From NCBI GenBank assembly GCA_041741155.1, contig JBGSKO010000125.1, forward strand, positions 1-64,000: DNA of 64,000 bases, given 5' to 3'. This document shows positions 1 to 9,200 of this stretch, piece by piece (position 1 is the stretch's first letter; each line of letters opens with the position of its first letter). The notes under the pieces were generated by a model that ran no database searches, was not told where the DNA came from, and saw nothing but the letters and a program-made list of their open reading frames with translations. The position numbers and the translations under genes were made by a program. The DNA is from M3007 sp041741155 (GTDB lineage: Bacteria > Bacteroidota > Bacteroidia > Chitinophagales > Saprospiraceae).

Positions 1-1731
1 GAAGGCGGCGGCATCCTGCAGGCTAAGGTTGAAGTCGCGGGCCTCGATGCCGATGGCCAAGTTGTCAAACTCGTTTTGAACGCCATCGTTCGCGGGTCGT
101 ATCAGCATGTTCGTGAGCGCGTTGGGCGTGCCGGGGTTGCCCTGGAGCCAGAAACCGGCCAACCCGCGCGCGGTGCTGTATGTCAGGCCGAGGGCGGGCA
201 GGATATCCTCCTCGGTTTCGAGGCAGCCGAGGCACTGCAAGGGCGGGTCCGAGGTAAAACGATTGCCCTCGAAGATGGGAAATGGCAGCGGACTGCTGCG
301 CAAATTGAAGGCCCCGTCGGTGCCGCGCAGGCTGATCAGGTTGTTGCGCAGTTCCGTGCGGGTCAGGAAAATTTGCGGCTGATTACCATTGACATTGAAG
401 GCCCGGACGGCGTACATGGCGTCTTCGATGCGGTTGACCGGCAAAACACTGGTGGTGTTGGATCGGAAGGTGCCCCGGCCAAAAACGTAGATGCCTCGCC
501 ACAGGCAGCAATCGGTACCGATGATGCTGCTTCCGTTGGCTAATTGCAGGGAAACAGCCGGCAAATCGGGTACGTCAAAACCTGCGGCAGGCCCCATGTG
601 TGCCGTCGGACCATTGTTCAGAGAAAACGACTCGTCGAGGCGAATGATGCCGGATACATACAAGTGTACGTTTCCGAACAGGGTATTGTTCGATCCAAGT
701 ACAGCCGAATATGCCGAGATATTCGTCGTCGGCGGCAAACACGTCGTCCCGTCTCCGGCTACGCCGATGAAAATGCCCGGCACGGGCGGGGTCAGCGTCT
801 TGGTCACCACCACTTCCTGACTGTCGCACCATACCCGGTGCGTCAGCGTCACGGGCTGGTTCTGGTACGTCGAGTAGTTGGTCAGTTGCCAGCCGTCTAT
901 GCCGGAGTCGGGGATAGACACCGGCGTCTGGTTGCCAATCTGCAGTGTCCAGTTGCTGTAGCGTCCGGGCTGCACACAACCTTTGTCTGCATGGATGCGC
1001 AGGGCGGCGCAGTCCAGTTCGAGATCGGCGGAAAAATCTGCAAAGGCGTCGCAACAGCAGCCCACCGTCACCCAGCGGGAGCAGGTGCCCGAGTTGCCCT
1101 GAAAGGTGTATGTCTGTGTAACCAGATATGTCCCCGGTTGAGCATACGAATGCGTCGGCACCGGGTTGTTCACCGGCGGGGTGCCGTCGCCGAAATCCCA
1201 GATGATCGTGACGCCGGAAGTGGGATCGTAGATCGTTGCGTTGAACGTCACGGCGCAGCCGCGCACGTCGTAGTAGAAAAAACGCTCCGAGCAGGCCGAG
1301 CCTTCGTCGCAGGTCACGGACACCACTTCCGAACAGGAAAACGTCTGTGGGCCGCTTTCCAGCAGTACGGTTACGGTGTGCGTGACCGTGTAGGTGCGGG
1401 TTTGGGGCGGGCTGCAATAGTAGTAGTAGGTGTGCCGGGGATCGGACACGTCGTGGGCGAAATTGTTGTCGCCAAACGTCCAGGTTTCGTAAATAATGTT
1501 GCCCCCGGTGTAGCTGTTGTGAAACTGAATGTCGGTGCCGCTACCCGCCGTCCAGGTGAACGCGCAGGGCGACTGGGCGGCAGCGCGGCGGGCGGTGAAG
1601 AGCAGGCAGAGTAGCATGGTGGTCAGTGTATATTTAGTAAGGATGCGTACACGACCGAAAGGTACGTTGAGGCGCCGTTGGGGTAAAAGGAAATTCCCCC
1701 CCCCAGCCAAAAATGGCTGATGTTGTTTCAT
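1..1731 (-). CDS. PKD-domain secreted protein, C-terminus beyond window
   Basis: The minus strand is open from an ATG at 1731 through base 1, giving 577 residues with no stop, so the C-terminus lies outside. A hydrophobic stretch at about residues 39-53 (MLLCLLFTARRAAAQ) looks like a signal peptide. An internal ATG at 1617 would put this peptide at the extreme N-terminus and is an equally possible start. The mature part has PKD-type motifs (TWTFGDNNF near 70, IIWDFGDGTPP near 170) and many Cys pairs. It then becomes a Ser/Asn/Leu-rich region resembling a parallel beta-helix. This suggests a large exported surface or adhesin protein, probably with a T9SS tail off-window. It is divergent from the gene at 1964. 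No enzymatic motif was seen. Confidence 0.8.
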   Translation of the reverse strand, partial: MKQHQPFLAGGGNFLLPQRRLNVPFGRVRILTKYTLTTMLLCLLFTARRAAAQSPCAFTWTAGSGTDIQFHNSYTGGNIIYETWTFGDNNFAHDVSDPRHTYYYYCSPPQTRTYTVTHTVTVLLESGPQTFSCSEVVSVTCDEGSACSERFFYYDVRGCAVTFNATIYDPTSGVTIIWDFGDGTPPVNNPVPTHSYAQPGTYLVTQTYTFQGNSGTCSRWVTVGCCCDAFADFSADLELDCAALRIHADKGCVQPGRYSNWTLQIGNQTPVSIPDSGIDGWQLTNYSTYQNQPVTLTHRVWCDSQEVVVTKTLTPPVPGIFIGVAGDGTTCLPPTTNISAYSAVLGSNNTLFGNVHLYVSGIIRLDESFSLNNGPTAHMGPAAGFDVPDLPAVSLQLANGSSIIGTDCCLWRGIYVFGRGTFRSNTTSVLPVNRIEDAMYAVRAFNVNGNQPQIFLTRTELRNNLISLRGTDGAFNLRSSPLPFPIFEGNRFTSDPPLQCLGCLETEEDILPALGLTYSTARGLAGFWLQGNPGTPNALTNMLIRPANDGVQNEFDNLAIGIEARDFNLSLQDAAAF

Positions 1732-1949
1732 GTTTGATTGTTTTTTTAAAATGAACGAATGGACAAACAGGCTTTTTCAGGTTGGGAAACATCGGCCAAC
1801 GATTTCTTTGTTACAGACAGCCAAGATGGGGATGTGCTTTCGATGTACCAATGAGAGCGATACATTTATAGAAATTTAATATACGCGCAAATAGCTTTTT
1901 ACCAGGGTTTTATGTAACACGAATCCGTATTTTAATTCACGTTATTTGT

Positions 1950-1957
1950 TACTTTTG
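1950..1957 (+). promoter_or_regulatory. TAnnTTTG promoter -7 box
   Basis: TACTTTTG followed by CCC lies only six bases before the ATG at 1964. It matches the Bacteroidota sigma-70 -7 consensus. The spacing implies a leaderless or near-leaderless transcript. No clear -33 TTTG was seen. Confidence 0.5.
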
Positions 1958-1963
1958 CCCACC

Positions 1964-4291
1964 ATGCAAAAACACACCCTTCCCTTCGTGCTACTCTGGG
2001 CTGCCGCGCTGCCTCTGTTTGGCCAACTCGCCGGCGTGTACACTATTGGCGGCACCGATGCTGATTTTCAAACCTTGGCGCAGGCTGTGCTGCAACTGCA
2101 AACTGCCGGGGTGAACGGCCCGGCGACGTTTCGTTTGCGCCCCGGAACATACCCGGCCGTGACGGTGCCAGCCATACCCGGCACGGGGCCAAATCAACGG
2201 GTGGTGTTTGAGTCGGAAAACGGCGATTCCCTGAGTGTGGTGATTCGGGGAAGCCTCGAGTTCAACGGTACGCGTTGGGTGTCGTTGCGGCGGCTGCGTT
2301 TGACCAACCTGGGCAATCAGAAAAAGGCCGCGCTGCGCCTGTGGAATACCCACGAGATCCGTGTGGAAAACTGCCACATCACAGAGACCGCGCCTGCCAC
2401 CTTCGACCCCGACGAGGGTTTGGTGAAATTCTACACCATCCAGGCGCCGGATTCTGTGCGGAACTACATTTCCCGTTGTTACCTGTACAGCGCCAAACGG
2501 GTGTTGGTGGCTCGCAATAACAACGGTCGCTTCCTCTTCGAATACAGCCAAATTATTGGCGACTGGGATTTGTGGCTCAGCGAATACCGGGGCGATTTTT
2601 GGTACAACAATATCACGTTTCACGACGAAGGGGGCTGGTATGCCGCCGGGTTTTATTACAACACCATAGACACGGACGAAAGCACCTACCTCAACCTGGT
2701 TTGCGGCACCTTTGTGGGTAATACGGTGCCCCGGATGATCCGGCTTGATGCGGGTACGATTCGGCAGAACCTGTTTTTGGGAGAAGCCGATATTGATCGC
2801 AGTGGTGGACAAACGACCGTTTCCAACAACCGCATGTACGGGCCGACGCGTATCAGCCGCTGTTTCGGCAGCAAAGTTTTGGCCAATGAATTTTTCGGTC
2901 CCCTCCGCATCAGCGGCTGCGACGGAACGGAACTGTGCAATAATTTCATATACAGCAACACCGAGATCATCCACGGCGGCGGCTACCGCGTGTTGCACAA
3001 CAACCTCGCCCGAGGTACGCTGCTCGAAATGTGGTACATGGGTGGCTTGGTGCGCAACAACAACATCAGCAACCTGGAAAATACCGGGGCGGATGTCACG
3101 CTCCAGGATAACAACTATTTCCCCAGTGAAGCCGCCCATTACACCGCCGCTTACCGCGACCCCAACCCCCGTTTTTTCGACCCGCAATACACCGACAACA
3201 ATGCCGATTTGCACGCCACCAATCCGCTCCTGATCGGCAAGGCCGGTATCGTGTCATTTGCGAGCACCGCTAAAGACTTCGACGGGGAGCAGCGCCCCTT
3301 GCCAGGCACCATCGGCGCCAACGAACTGTGCTACGGTCCGGATTTCCCCGACACCGTACTGCTGTCGTGCGCCGAGACAAGCCTGCTACGGTGGTGTGCT
3401 TCCGCCGCCGGGTATTTTTGGACTACCACCAACCAAGCCGACACCTTTCCCGCCCAGGCCAACCTGCAGCTGCCCGCCAGCCAAACGCTGTACCTGCACG
3501 GCCCGAGTGGTATCGCCGACAGCGTGTTTTTTCTGGTCGAACAACCCACGGCGGCCATCTACAGCCCCCGCAGTTATTACCTACCGTGCGGGTACCAGGT
3601 CCCGCTCAACACCTACGCACCGCCGGGAGCCGTCGTGACCTGGTCCCCCGCTGCACACCTGAGCGATCCGAGCAGCCCAAAGCCCGTACTGACCACGCCG
3701 GACACGAACATGCAGTATGTGGCCACGATCGTGGTCGGCCAGTGCGCCCTGCTGCGCGACACCATCTTAATCTTTGTCAATCCCAAGCCGAGTGCACGTT
3801 TTTATGCCCAAAACGGGTCGGACGGAGTGGTGCGGTTTGTCAACCAGTCCACCTGTGCCGACGAATACGCATGGGATTTCGGCGACGGCGGCACCGCCAC
3901 TGCATTTGAGCCGGAGCACCAATATACCCTGCCCGGCACCTACACTGTGACCTTGACGGCCTATAACAGCCACGGCACGGCCATGTACAAGGACTTTATT
4001 TTTGTATCTATGACAACTGCGGACAAATCTGCGCAAACCTATCCCCCCTCTGTCGCGGTTTATCCGAATCCCAGCACGGGGCATTTTATACTGTCGCTGG
4101 GGGGATTTCAGGATGAAGAAAACCGGATTGAGCTGCTCAATATGCACGGCCAGACACTGCGCCGCTGGACGGTGGCCCACACACCCACCGCCAACCTGCG
4201 TTCGGACGACCTCCCATCCGGCACTTACCTTCTGACAATCCAAAATTCTCGCGGCATCTTCCGCAAATCCCTCTTCATCAACCGACCTTAG
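1964..4291 (+). CDS. Right-handed beta-helix / PKD protein with T9SS tail
   Basis: 775 residues starting at ATG 1964; an in-frame TTG at 1946 lies in the promoter box and is rejected. A signal peptide at 1-20 (ends PLFGQ) is followed by TIGGTDADFQTLAQAV, typical of bacterial beta-helix proteins. Asn-rich coils (NNNGR, NNNIS, DNNYF) fill about 60-420. A linker and a PKD domain follow at roughly 605-690 (YAWDFGDGGTATAFEPEHQY). The last ~75 residues carry a type-A sorting domain (VAVYPNPSTGHF ... LPSGTYLLTI). The protein is therefore expected to cross the outer membrane through T9SS and attach to the surface or be released. Substrate is unknown. The divergent neighbour has a related domain style. 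Confidence 0.85.
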   Translation: MQKHTLPFVLLWAAALPLFGQLAGVYTIGGTDADFQTLAQAVLQLQTAGVNGPATFRLRPGTYPAVTVPAIPGTGPNQRVVFESENGDSLSVVIRGSLEFNGTRWVSLRRLRLTNLGNQKKAALRLWNTHEIRVENCHITETAPATFDPDEGLVKFYTIQAPDSVRNYISRCYLYSAKRVLVARNNNGRFLFEYSQIIGDWDLWLSEYRGDFWYNNITFHDEGGWYAAGFYYNTIDTDESTYLNLVCGTFVGNTVPRMIRLDAGTIRQNLFLGEADIDRSGGQTTVSNNRMYGPTRISRCFGSKVLANEFFGPLRISGCDGTELCNNFIYSNTEIIHGGGYRVLHNNLARGTLLEMWYMGGLVRNNNISNLENTGADVTLQDNNYFPSEAAHYTAAYRDPNPRFFDPQYTDNNADLHATNPLLIGKAGIVSFASTAKDFDGEQRPLPGTIGANELCYGPDFPDTVLLSCAETSLLRWCASAAGYFWTTTNQADTFPAQANLQLPASQTLYLHGPSGIADSVFFLVEQPTAAIYSPRSYYLPCGYQVPLNTYAPPGAVVTWSPAAHLSDPSSPKPVLTTPDTNMQYVATIVVGQCALLRDTILIFVNPKPSARFYAQNGSDGVVRFVNQSTCADEYAWDFGDGGTATAFEPEHQYTLPGTYTVTLTAYNSHGTAMYKDFIFVSMTTADKSAQTYPPSVAVYPNPSTGHFILSLGGFQDEENRIELLNMHGQTLRRWTVAHTPTANLRSDDLPSGTYLLTIQNSRGIFRKSLFINRP

Positions 4292-4297
4292 CGCCCC

Positions 4298-4343
4298 AAC
4301 CCTCCAACCAGTAACCTTCTAACCAGCAACCTTCCAACCCTCC
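4298..4343 (+). repeat. AACC-spacer array before FAD oxidoreductase start
   Basis: Irregular tandem array of AACC separated by 3-4 nt spacers (CTCC, AGT, TTCT, AGC, TTCC, CTCC). It starts 7 nt after the stop at 4291 and ends 2 nt before the ATG at 4346. The AACC strand is the mRNA sense strand. Confidence 0.85.
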
Positions 4344-4345
4344 AC

Positions 4346-5485
4346 ATGCTTAAATACAACCTCAGTTACTGGGAAAGAGAGACATTTTTTAAGGACTTCG
4401 ACGTGGCCGTCATCGGCAGTGGTATCGTGGGCCTGACGGCAGCCATGCACCTGAAAACGCTCGATCCGGGGCTGCGGGTGGTGGTGCTGGAACGCGGTGC
4501 CTTGCCCGCCGGAGCCAGCACCCGCAACGCCGGCTTTGCCTGTTTTGGCTCCATGACCGAACTGCTTGACGACATGACCCATACGTCGGAAGACGACCTG
4601 CTGGCACTCGTGGAAAAACGGTGGCGCGGCCTCCAGCGCCTTCGCTCCCTCATTGGCGACGCCCATCTGGACTTCCAGATGCTCGGCGGCTATGAACTCT
4701 TCACCGACGACGAGGAAGATATTTTTCAGGAATGTGCGGCACGAATACCCGACTTCAACCAAAAAGTTGGCGCAATAACCGGACACTCGGAAACCTATAA
4801 AATCGCGGATGACCGCCTGCCCCGATTCGGGTTCCGGGGCGTCAACCACCTCATCCTCAACCAACCCGAAGGGCAGGTGCATACCGGGAAAATGATGGCC
4901 GCACTACTTCGGCATGCCGAGGCTTTGGGTATCCAAATTTACAACGGCATCGCCTTGTGCCGCCTGGAGGACTCTTTCCAAGGTGTGGAACTTGAAACCG
5001 AATCGGGCTGGACGCTCCGGGTGCCGCGCGTACTGGTGGCCGTCAACGGCTTCGCCAAAACCCTGCTGCCTGACGTGGATGTCAGCCCGGCCCGAAATCA
5101 GGTGCTCATCACCCACCCCATCCCCAACCTGCGCGTGGAGGGCTGTTTTCATTACGACCGCGGCTACTACTATTTCCGAAATATTGACGGGCGTATCCTG
5201 CTTGGCGGCGGCCGCCACCTGGACAACTCCGCCGAAACAACCAGCGAATTCGGTCCAAACGAACTGATCCGCAGCGCACTGGTCCAACTGCTCAGAACAG
5301 TCATCTGCCCCGGGCAACCCGTGGAAGTAGATGCCTGGTGGACGGGCATACTGGGCCTTGGGCCCGTCAAAAAACCCATCGTAGAGCGCTATTCCGCCAA
5401 TGTGGTACTGGCCGTCCGCCTCAACGGCATGGGTGTGGCTATCGGCACGCTTATCGGGCAAGAAGGTGCGGAAATGCTGCTATAG
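4346..5485 (+). CDS. FAD-dependent oxidoreductase (DAO family)
   Basis: 379 residues. The N-terminal Rossmann dinucleotide motif VIGSGIVG lies at 22-29, with the acidic end of beta-2 (VVLERG) following and the DAO-family signature GASTRNAGFACFG near 50-62. The C-terminus has the second FAD-contact region typical of glycine/D-amino-acid oxidase-like enzymes (YYYFRNIDGRILLGGGRH; LNGMGVAIGTLIG). It is expected to be a cytosolic FAD enzyme oxidising an amine or amino acid; the substrate cannot be read from the sequence. No partner gene indicates a pathway. An AACC array fills the short space before its start. No own promoter is seen, so it may be read through from 1964. Confidence 0.85.
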   Translation: MLKYNLSYWERETFFKDFDVAVIGSGIVGLTAAMHLKTLDPGLRVVVLERGALPAGASTRNAGFACFGSMTELLDDMTHTSEDDLLALVEKRWRGLQRLRSLIGDAHLDFQMLGGYELFTDDEEDIFQECAARIPDFNQKVGAITGHSETYKIADDRLPRFGFRGVNHLILNQPEGQVHTGKMMAALLRHAEALGIQIYNGIALCRLEDSFQGVELETESGWTLRVPRVLVAVNGFAKTLLPDVDVSPARNQVLITHPIPNLRVEGCFHYDRGYYYFRNIDGRILLGGGRHLDNSAETTSEFGPNELIRSALVQLLRTVICPGQPVEVDAWWTGILGLGPVKKPIVERYSANVVLAVRLNGMGVAIGTLIGQEGAEMLL

Positions 5486-5508
5486 TCCGTTGTGAGCACG
5501 GTTGAATA

Positions 5509-5904
5509 CTACGAAGGCCCTGGCAGTGCGTTGCGCACTTTGACGCGCAATTTATTGTTCAGTCGCTCTGCTGTAATGAAAAACGGAGGTTCTATGTCCG
5601 GGTTTATTTTAAGAAGCCCCTCCATGGTGGCAATATGATACGCCGAAAAAAAAGAGCCGGGCCTGAAATAGATCACACCGGTGAACTCTGGATTTTGCGT
5701 AAAAATAATGCGGCAAAAGTCCCGATCCTCGGTGAGAATAACTCTACCGGTTTGGTTGCCAAGACGGATGATAGCATCATCCGCAGATGCCTGCATACCG
5801 GATTCTTTGATATCAAACACGTCAAACCCAATATGTCTGAGATGGGCCACCAAATCCGGGTCTATATTCTCGTCTGTTAGTAACGGGAAGTCAAGAAGTT
5901 TCAT
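5509..5904 (-). CDS. DUF5615 PIN-like toxin of a DUF433/DUF5615 pair
   Basis: 131 residues beginning MKLLDFPLLTDENIDPDLVAHL. The acidic DEN near the N-terminus and the later TEDRDF segment fit the PIN-like/Mut7-C DUF5615 family, whose conserved Asp residues resemble the metal site of PIN ribonucleases. The start overlaps the end of the upstream DUF433 gene by 14 nt, so the two are almost certainly translated together. By family knowledge this is the toxin member of a putative type II module. RNase activity here is inferred, not shown. It is convergent with the FAD oxidoreductase. Confidence 0.8.
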   Translation of the reverse strand: MKLLDFPLLTDENIDPDLVAHLRHIGFDVFDIKESGMQASADDAIIRLGNQTGRVILTEDRDFCRIIFTQNPEFTGVIYFRPGSFFSAYHIATMEGLLKINPDIEPPFFITAERLNNKLRVKVRNALPGPS

Positions 5905-6145
5905 GCAGCGGTGTCGTTTCGACTTCTATTAGAATCTCGTTGGACATGAAATTGGAAGCATACATGATAGCTTCCCGAACCCCCTCTTCCGTCAAGTGTG
6001 GATACTTGCGCACAATGTCCTGAATGGTAGCACCAGATGCCAGCCATTCCAGAACCAGCTGTACACTGATCCGGCTGCCTCGAATTACAGGTTTGCCGCC
6101 TAAAATGTTGGGGTTAGAAACAATGAGCTTGAACTCCATTTGCAT
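5891..6145 (-). CDS. DUF433 antitoxin-like protein
   Basis: 84 residues. The sequence NPNILGGKPVIRGSRISV and the following VLEWLASGATIQDIVRKYPHLT are diagnostic of the DUF433 family, a short winged-helix-like DNA-binding fold found as antitoxin partner of PIN-like toxins. It is first in a two-gene minus-strand operon and overlaps the DUF5615 start. It probably binds the toxin and represses its own promoter in the 60-bp gap before nrdJ's stop codon. No operator palindrome was recognised by eye. Confidence 0.82.
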   Translation of the reverse strand: MQMEFKLIVSNPNILGGKPVIRGSRISVQLVLEWLASGATIQDIVRKYPHLTEEGVREAIMYASNFMSNEILIEVETTPLHETS

Positions 6146-6205
6146 ATTTTTACTACAAAAATAGGTTTTTTGCCCGGTGCGACGCTATGCTCAATGCCGA
6201 ATACT

Positions 6206-9200
6206 TCAGTTACACTCCGAGTGCCCGCAATTTTTACAATGCAAACATCCTTCCTGATACACCAGATTGTCCGTTTTGCACGAGGGACAAGTGTTGTGCG
6301 AAGGTGTGGTTCCGTCAGGGATGAACTTGCGCAGGGAGCGGACCACGCCGTTTTTCCAGTTGTTCAGCGAGGCCGTTTCGAGGTGGAGATTTTCCACCAT
6401 ATCCACCACGTAGGGTAGTGGCATACCGTGGCGTAGCACGCCGGAGATGAGGCGCGCGTAGTTCCAGTATTCTTTGTTAAACGTTCGCGACAACCCCTCG
6501 ATGGTGACTTTGTAGCCGCTCTTGTCCACGTATTGAAAGTCGTAACGGTTCTTGCCGTCCTCTTTCACTTTGATGACTTTCCCTTCGGCAACCTGGGTAA
6601 GAATCGAGAATGAATCTACGGCGCGACCGGTAAAAATCTCGTAGGGGCGGTTTTGGTACAGCCCCACCACGGCTACCCAGCGTTCGTCGCTGTTCATAAA
6701 ACTGACGACCACCGCGTCCAGCACACCGGGGCGCTTGGGCGCAGCAGTTTCGGTGAAATCGTCTTTTTTCTCGTCCTTCTTTTTGTCGCTCAACAGCACG
6801 CCGCTGCGCGACCCTTCGCGGTACACGGTCATGCCTTTGCAGCCGGCTTCCCAGCCGGTGAGGTAAATTTTTTCGATGAGTTCCTCGGTGGCCTCCTCGG
6901 GTACGTTCACCGTGACACTGATGCTGTGGTCCACCCATTTTTGTACCCGTCCCTGAAGATGTATTTTTTGCACCCAATCTACATCTTCGGCACTGGCGCG
7001 GTACCAGGGCGATTGCTCAATGATGTGCTGGAGTTCGGCTTCGGGCATTTTATCCACAATCGCAAGATCGTAGCCTTTGGTCAGTAGCCATTGCCGGAAG
7101 GGGATGTGAAAAACGTGGTAGTCCTCCCAGCTGTCGCCCACTTCGTCGGTAAAGGTGACGCGGACGTTTTTGTCGTTGGGGTTCACCTTTTTTCGGCGCT
7201 TGTAAGAGATTCGGAATACGGGCTCAAGGCCCGAGGTGGTTTGGGTCATCAGGCTGGTAGTGCCGGTGGGGGCAATAGTCAGCAAGGCAATGTTGCGCCG
7301 CCCGTAGCGCGCCATATCGGCGTACAGGTCGGGGTCGGCGGCACGCAGGCGCTGAATGAACGGATTATTTTCTTCGCGCAGGGTGTCGTAGATGGGGAAT
7401 GGGCCGCGCTCGCGGGCGAGGTTGACGGAACCCCGGTAGGCGGCGAGGGCGAGGGTACGGTGCAGGTTTTCACAAAAATCCAGCGACTCGTCGGAGCCAT
7501 AGCGGATGCCGAGTGCCGCCAGCATATCGCCTTCCGCGGTGATGCCGATACCTGTGCGGCGCCCCTGCTGACATTTTTCGCGGATTTTCAGCCAAAGGTC
7601 GCGCTCGGTGGCTTTCACAGCTTCCGGTTCGGGGTCGTTGATAATTTTGGCCAGAATTTGTTCAATTTTTTCCAGTTCGAGGTCAATGATGTCGTCCATA
7701 ACCCGCTGGGCCAGTGCGCCATGTTTTGTGAACAGGTCGAAATCAAAATACGCCTCCGAGGTGAAGGGTTTCTGGACGTAGCTGAGCAGGTTGATGGCGA
7801 GAAGTCGGCAAGAATCGTAGGGGCAGAGGGGTATCTCGCCGCAGTTTTTCTGGTTCAGGTAGACAAATTTTTCCTTGCCGTCCCGGGTTTGGGAGGCCCA
7901 GCCGCCCGCAAAGAAATTGTGGTGGCTATCCACCGTACCATTATAGACATCCGCATACCCGTCAAATTCAACGGATACAACCCGGTGGTTGTAGCATGCG
8001 GCATCAGACTTCAGCGCATCGTAGGAGTTGAAGCCATGTTTGGTACCTACGCGGTGGGGGATACCTGCTGTTCTGCAAGCGGTTTCCCATTCTTTCATTT
8101 TTGGAATCCGGTTGAGCTCGTATTTCAGACGCGTAAACACCTCCATTTGGCGGTTTTTGTTTTCCACAGCCTTTTGAAGGAAGATGCCATTGACAGATAC
8201 CGTTCTTTTTTCCTTACTGACGGGATCCGTATTTAGATAAATATTGGTACATAGGAAGGAGCAAAAAGCTACTTCCCGGCGATGGTATTTTGTCCAAAAT
8301 GGTTTTCCACAATGCTCACACGTTTTTTGCACGTACACCGCGCCATCGCGGATGGCCGCTACATAGCCTTGTTCCCGGGCACTATTAATCGTACGGACAA
8401 GTCGGGGGTCTTCAGCCAAGTGTACATATCCCAACCGTTCAGCCGCTAATAAGGAGAGTTCTCTAACTGATCCGAACGATGTTTGTCTAAATTTCGAGAA
8501 GGTCATCGGCAAGCCGTGCTCCCGGGCAAATCCTTGCCATTCTTTTTTGGAAAAACGCCGGCCAAGTATGGTCGAAAACTCAACCGCTTTTGTAAAAATA
8601 GCCTCGTTGGACAGTTGATAGGCCCTTCCATTTTTTAGGCCGGAGGTAGCTGCAGACATCCGCCGGCTATACTGGCTGAATTTTTCAGGATCAGCCTTGA
8701 TCTTGAATATCGGGTTGCGAACACCCAATTTATCGGCCTGGTGCAATAGGTTGTGCGCTTCCACCGACATAATTTCGAGGTTATCGGGGTGGTTGTTCAG
8801 GCTGTTGTAGTCAATATGGTGAACGACCTCGCCGGGCGCTATTTTTTTCTCAAATGTAAATGCTGCGATCAGGCGGTGTTCGGCTTTGTTAGCCCGGACA
8901 GCGCCCTCGTTCAGCCACCAGTAATTGCTTTGGGTTTTACCTTCCTCGCTGACTACCGGGCCTTGAAATTTTGTCAAAATCATCAGACTGTCTCCTGGTT
9001 GAAGCGTTTCTAAAGTCCGATACTCGCCGTTTTTTAGTCGGAATTTGTGATTTGCTGTTGCCCGGATAGTGGAGCCGTCATCCAGTGTGAGTTTAAAAAT
9101 CTTTTGCTGCTGTCCGGTCAAACGCGGATTTCGCATCAGTTGGATATCCAATTTGCCTTGGTCGTTCAAACAATAGACCGGAACGTCTTTGCCCATTTTT

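Noticed and set aside
544..1614. Long plus-strand open frame over the left-edge gene
   Set aside because: It is rich in Arg/Ala/Gly/His, has no domain pattern, and lies opposite a clear PKD protein; GC-rich codon shadows explain it.
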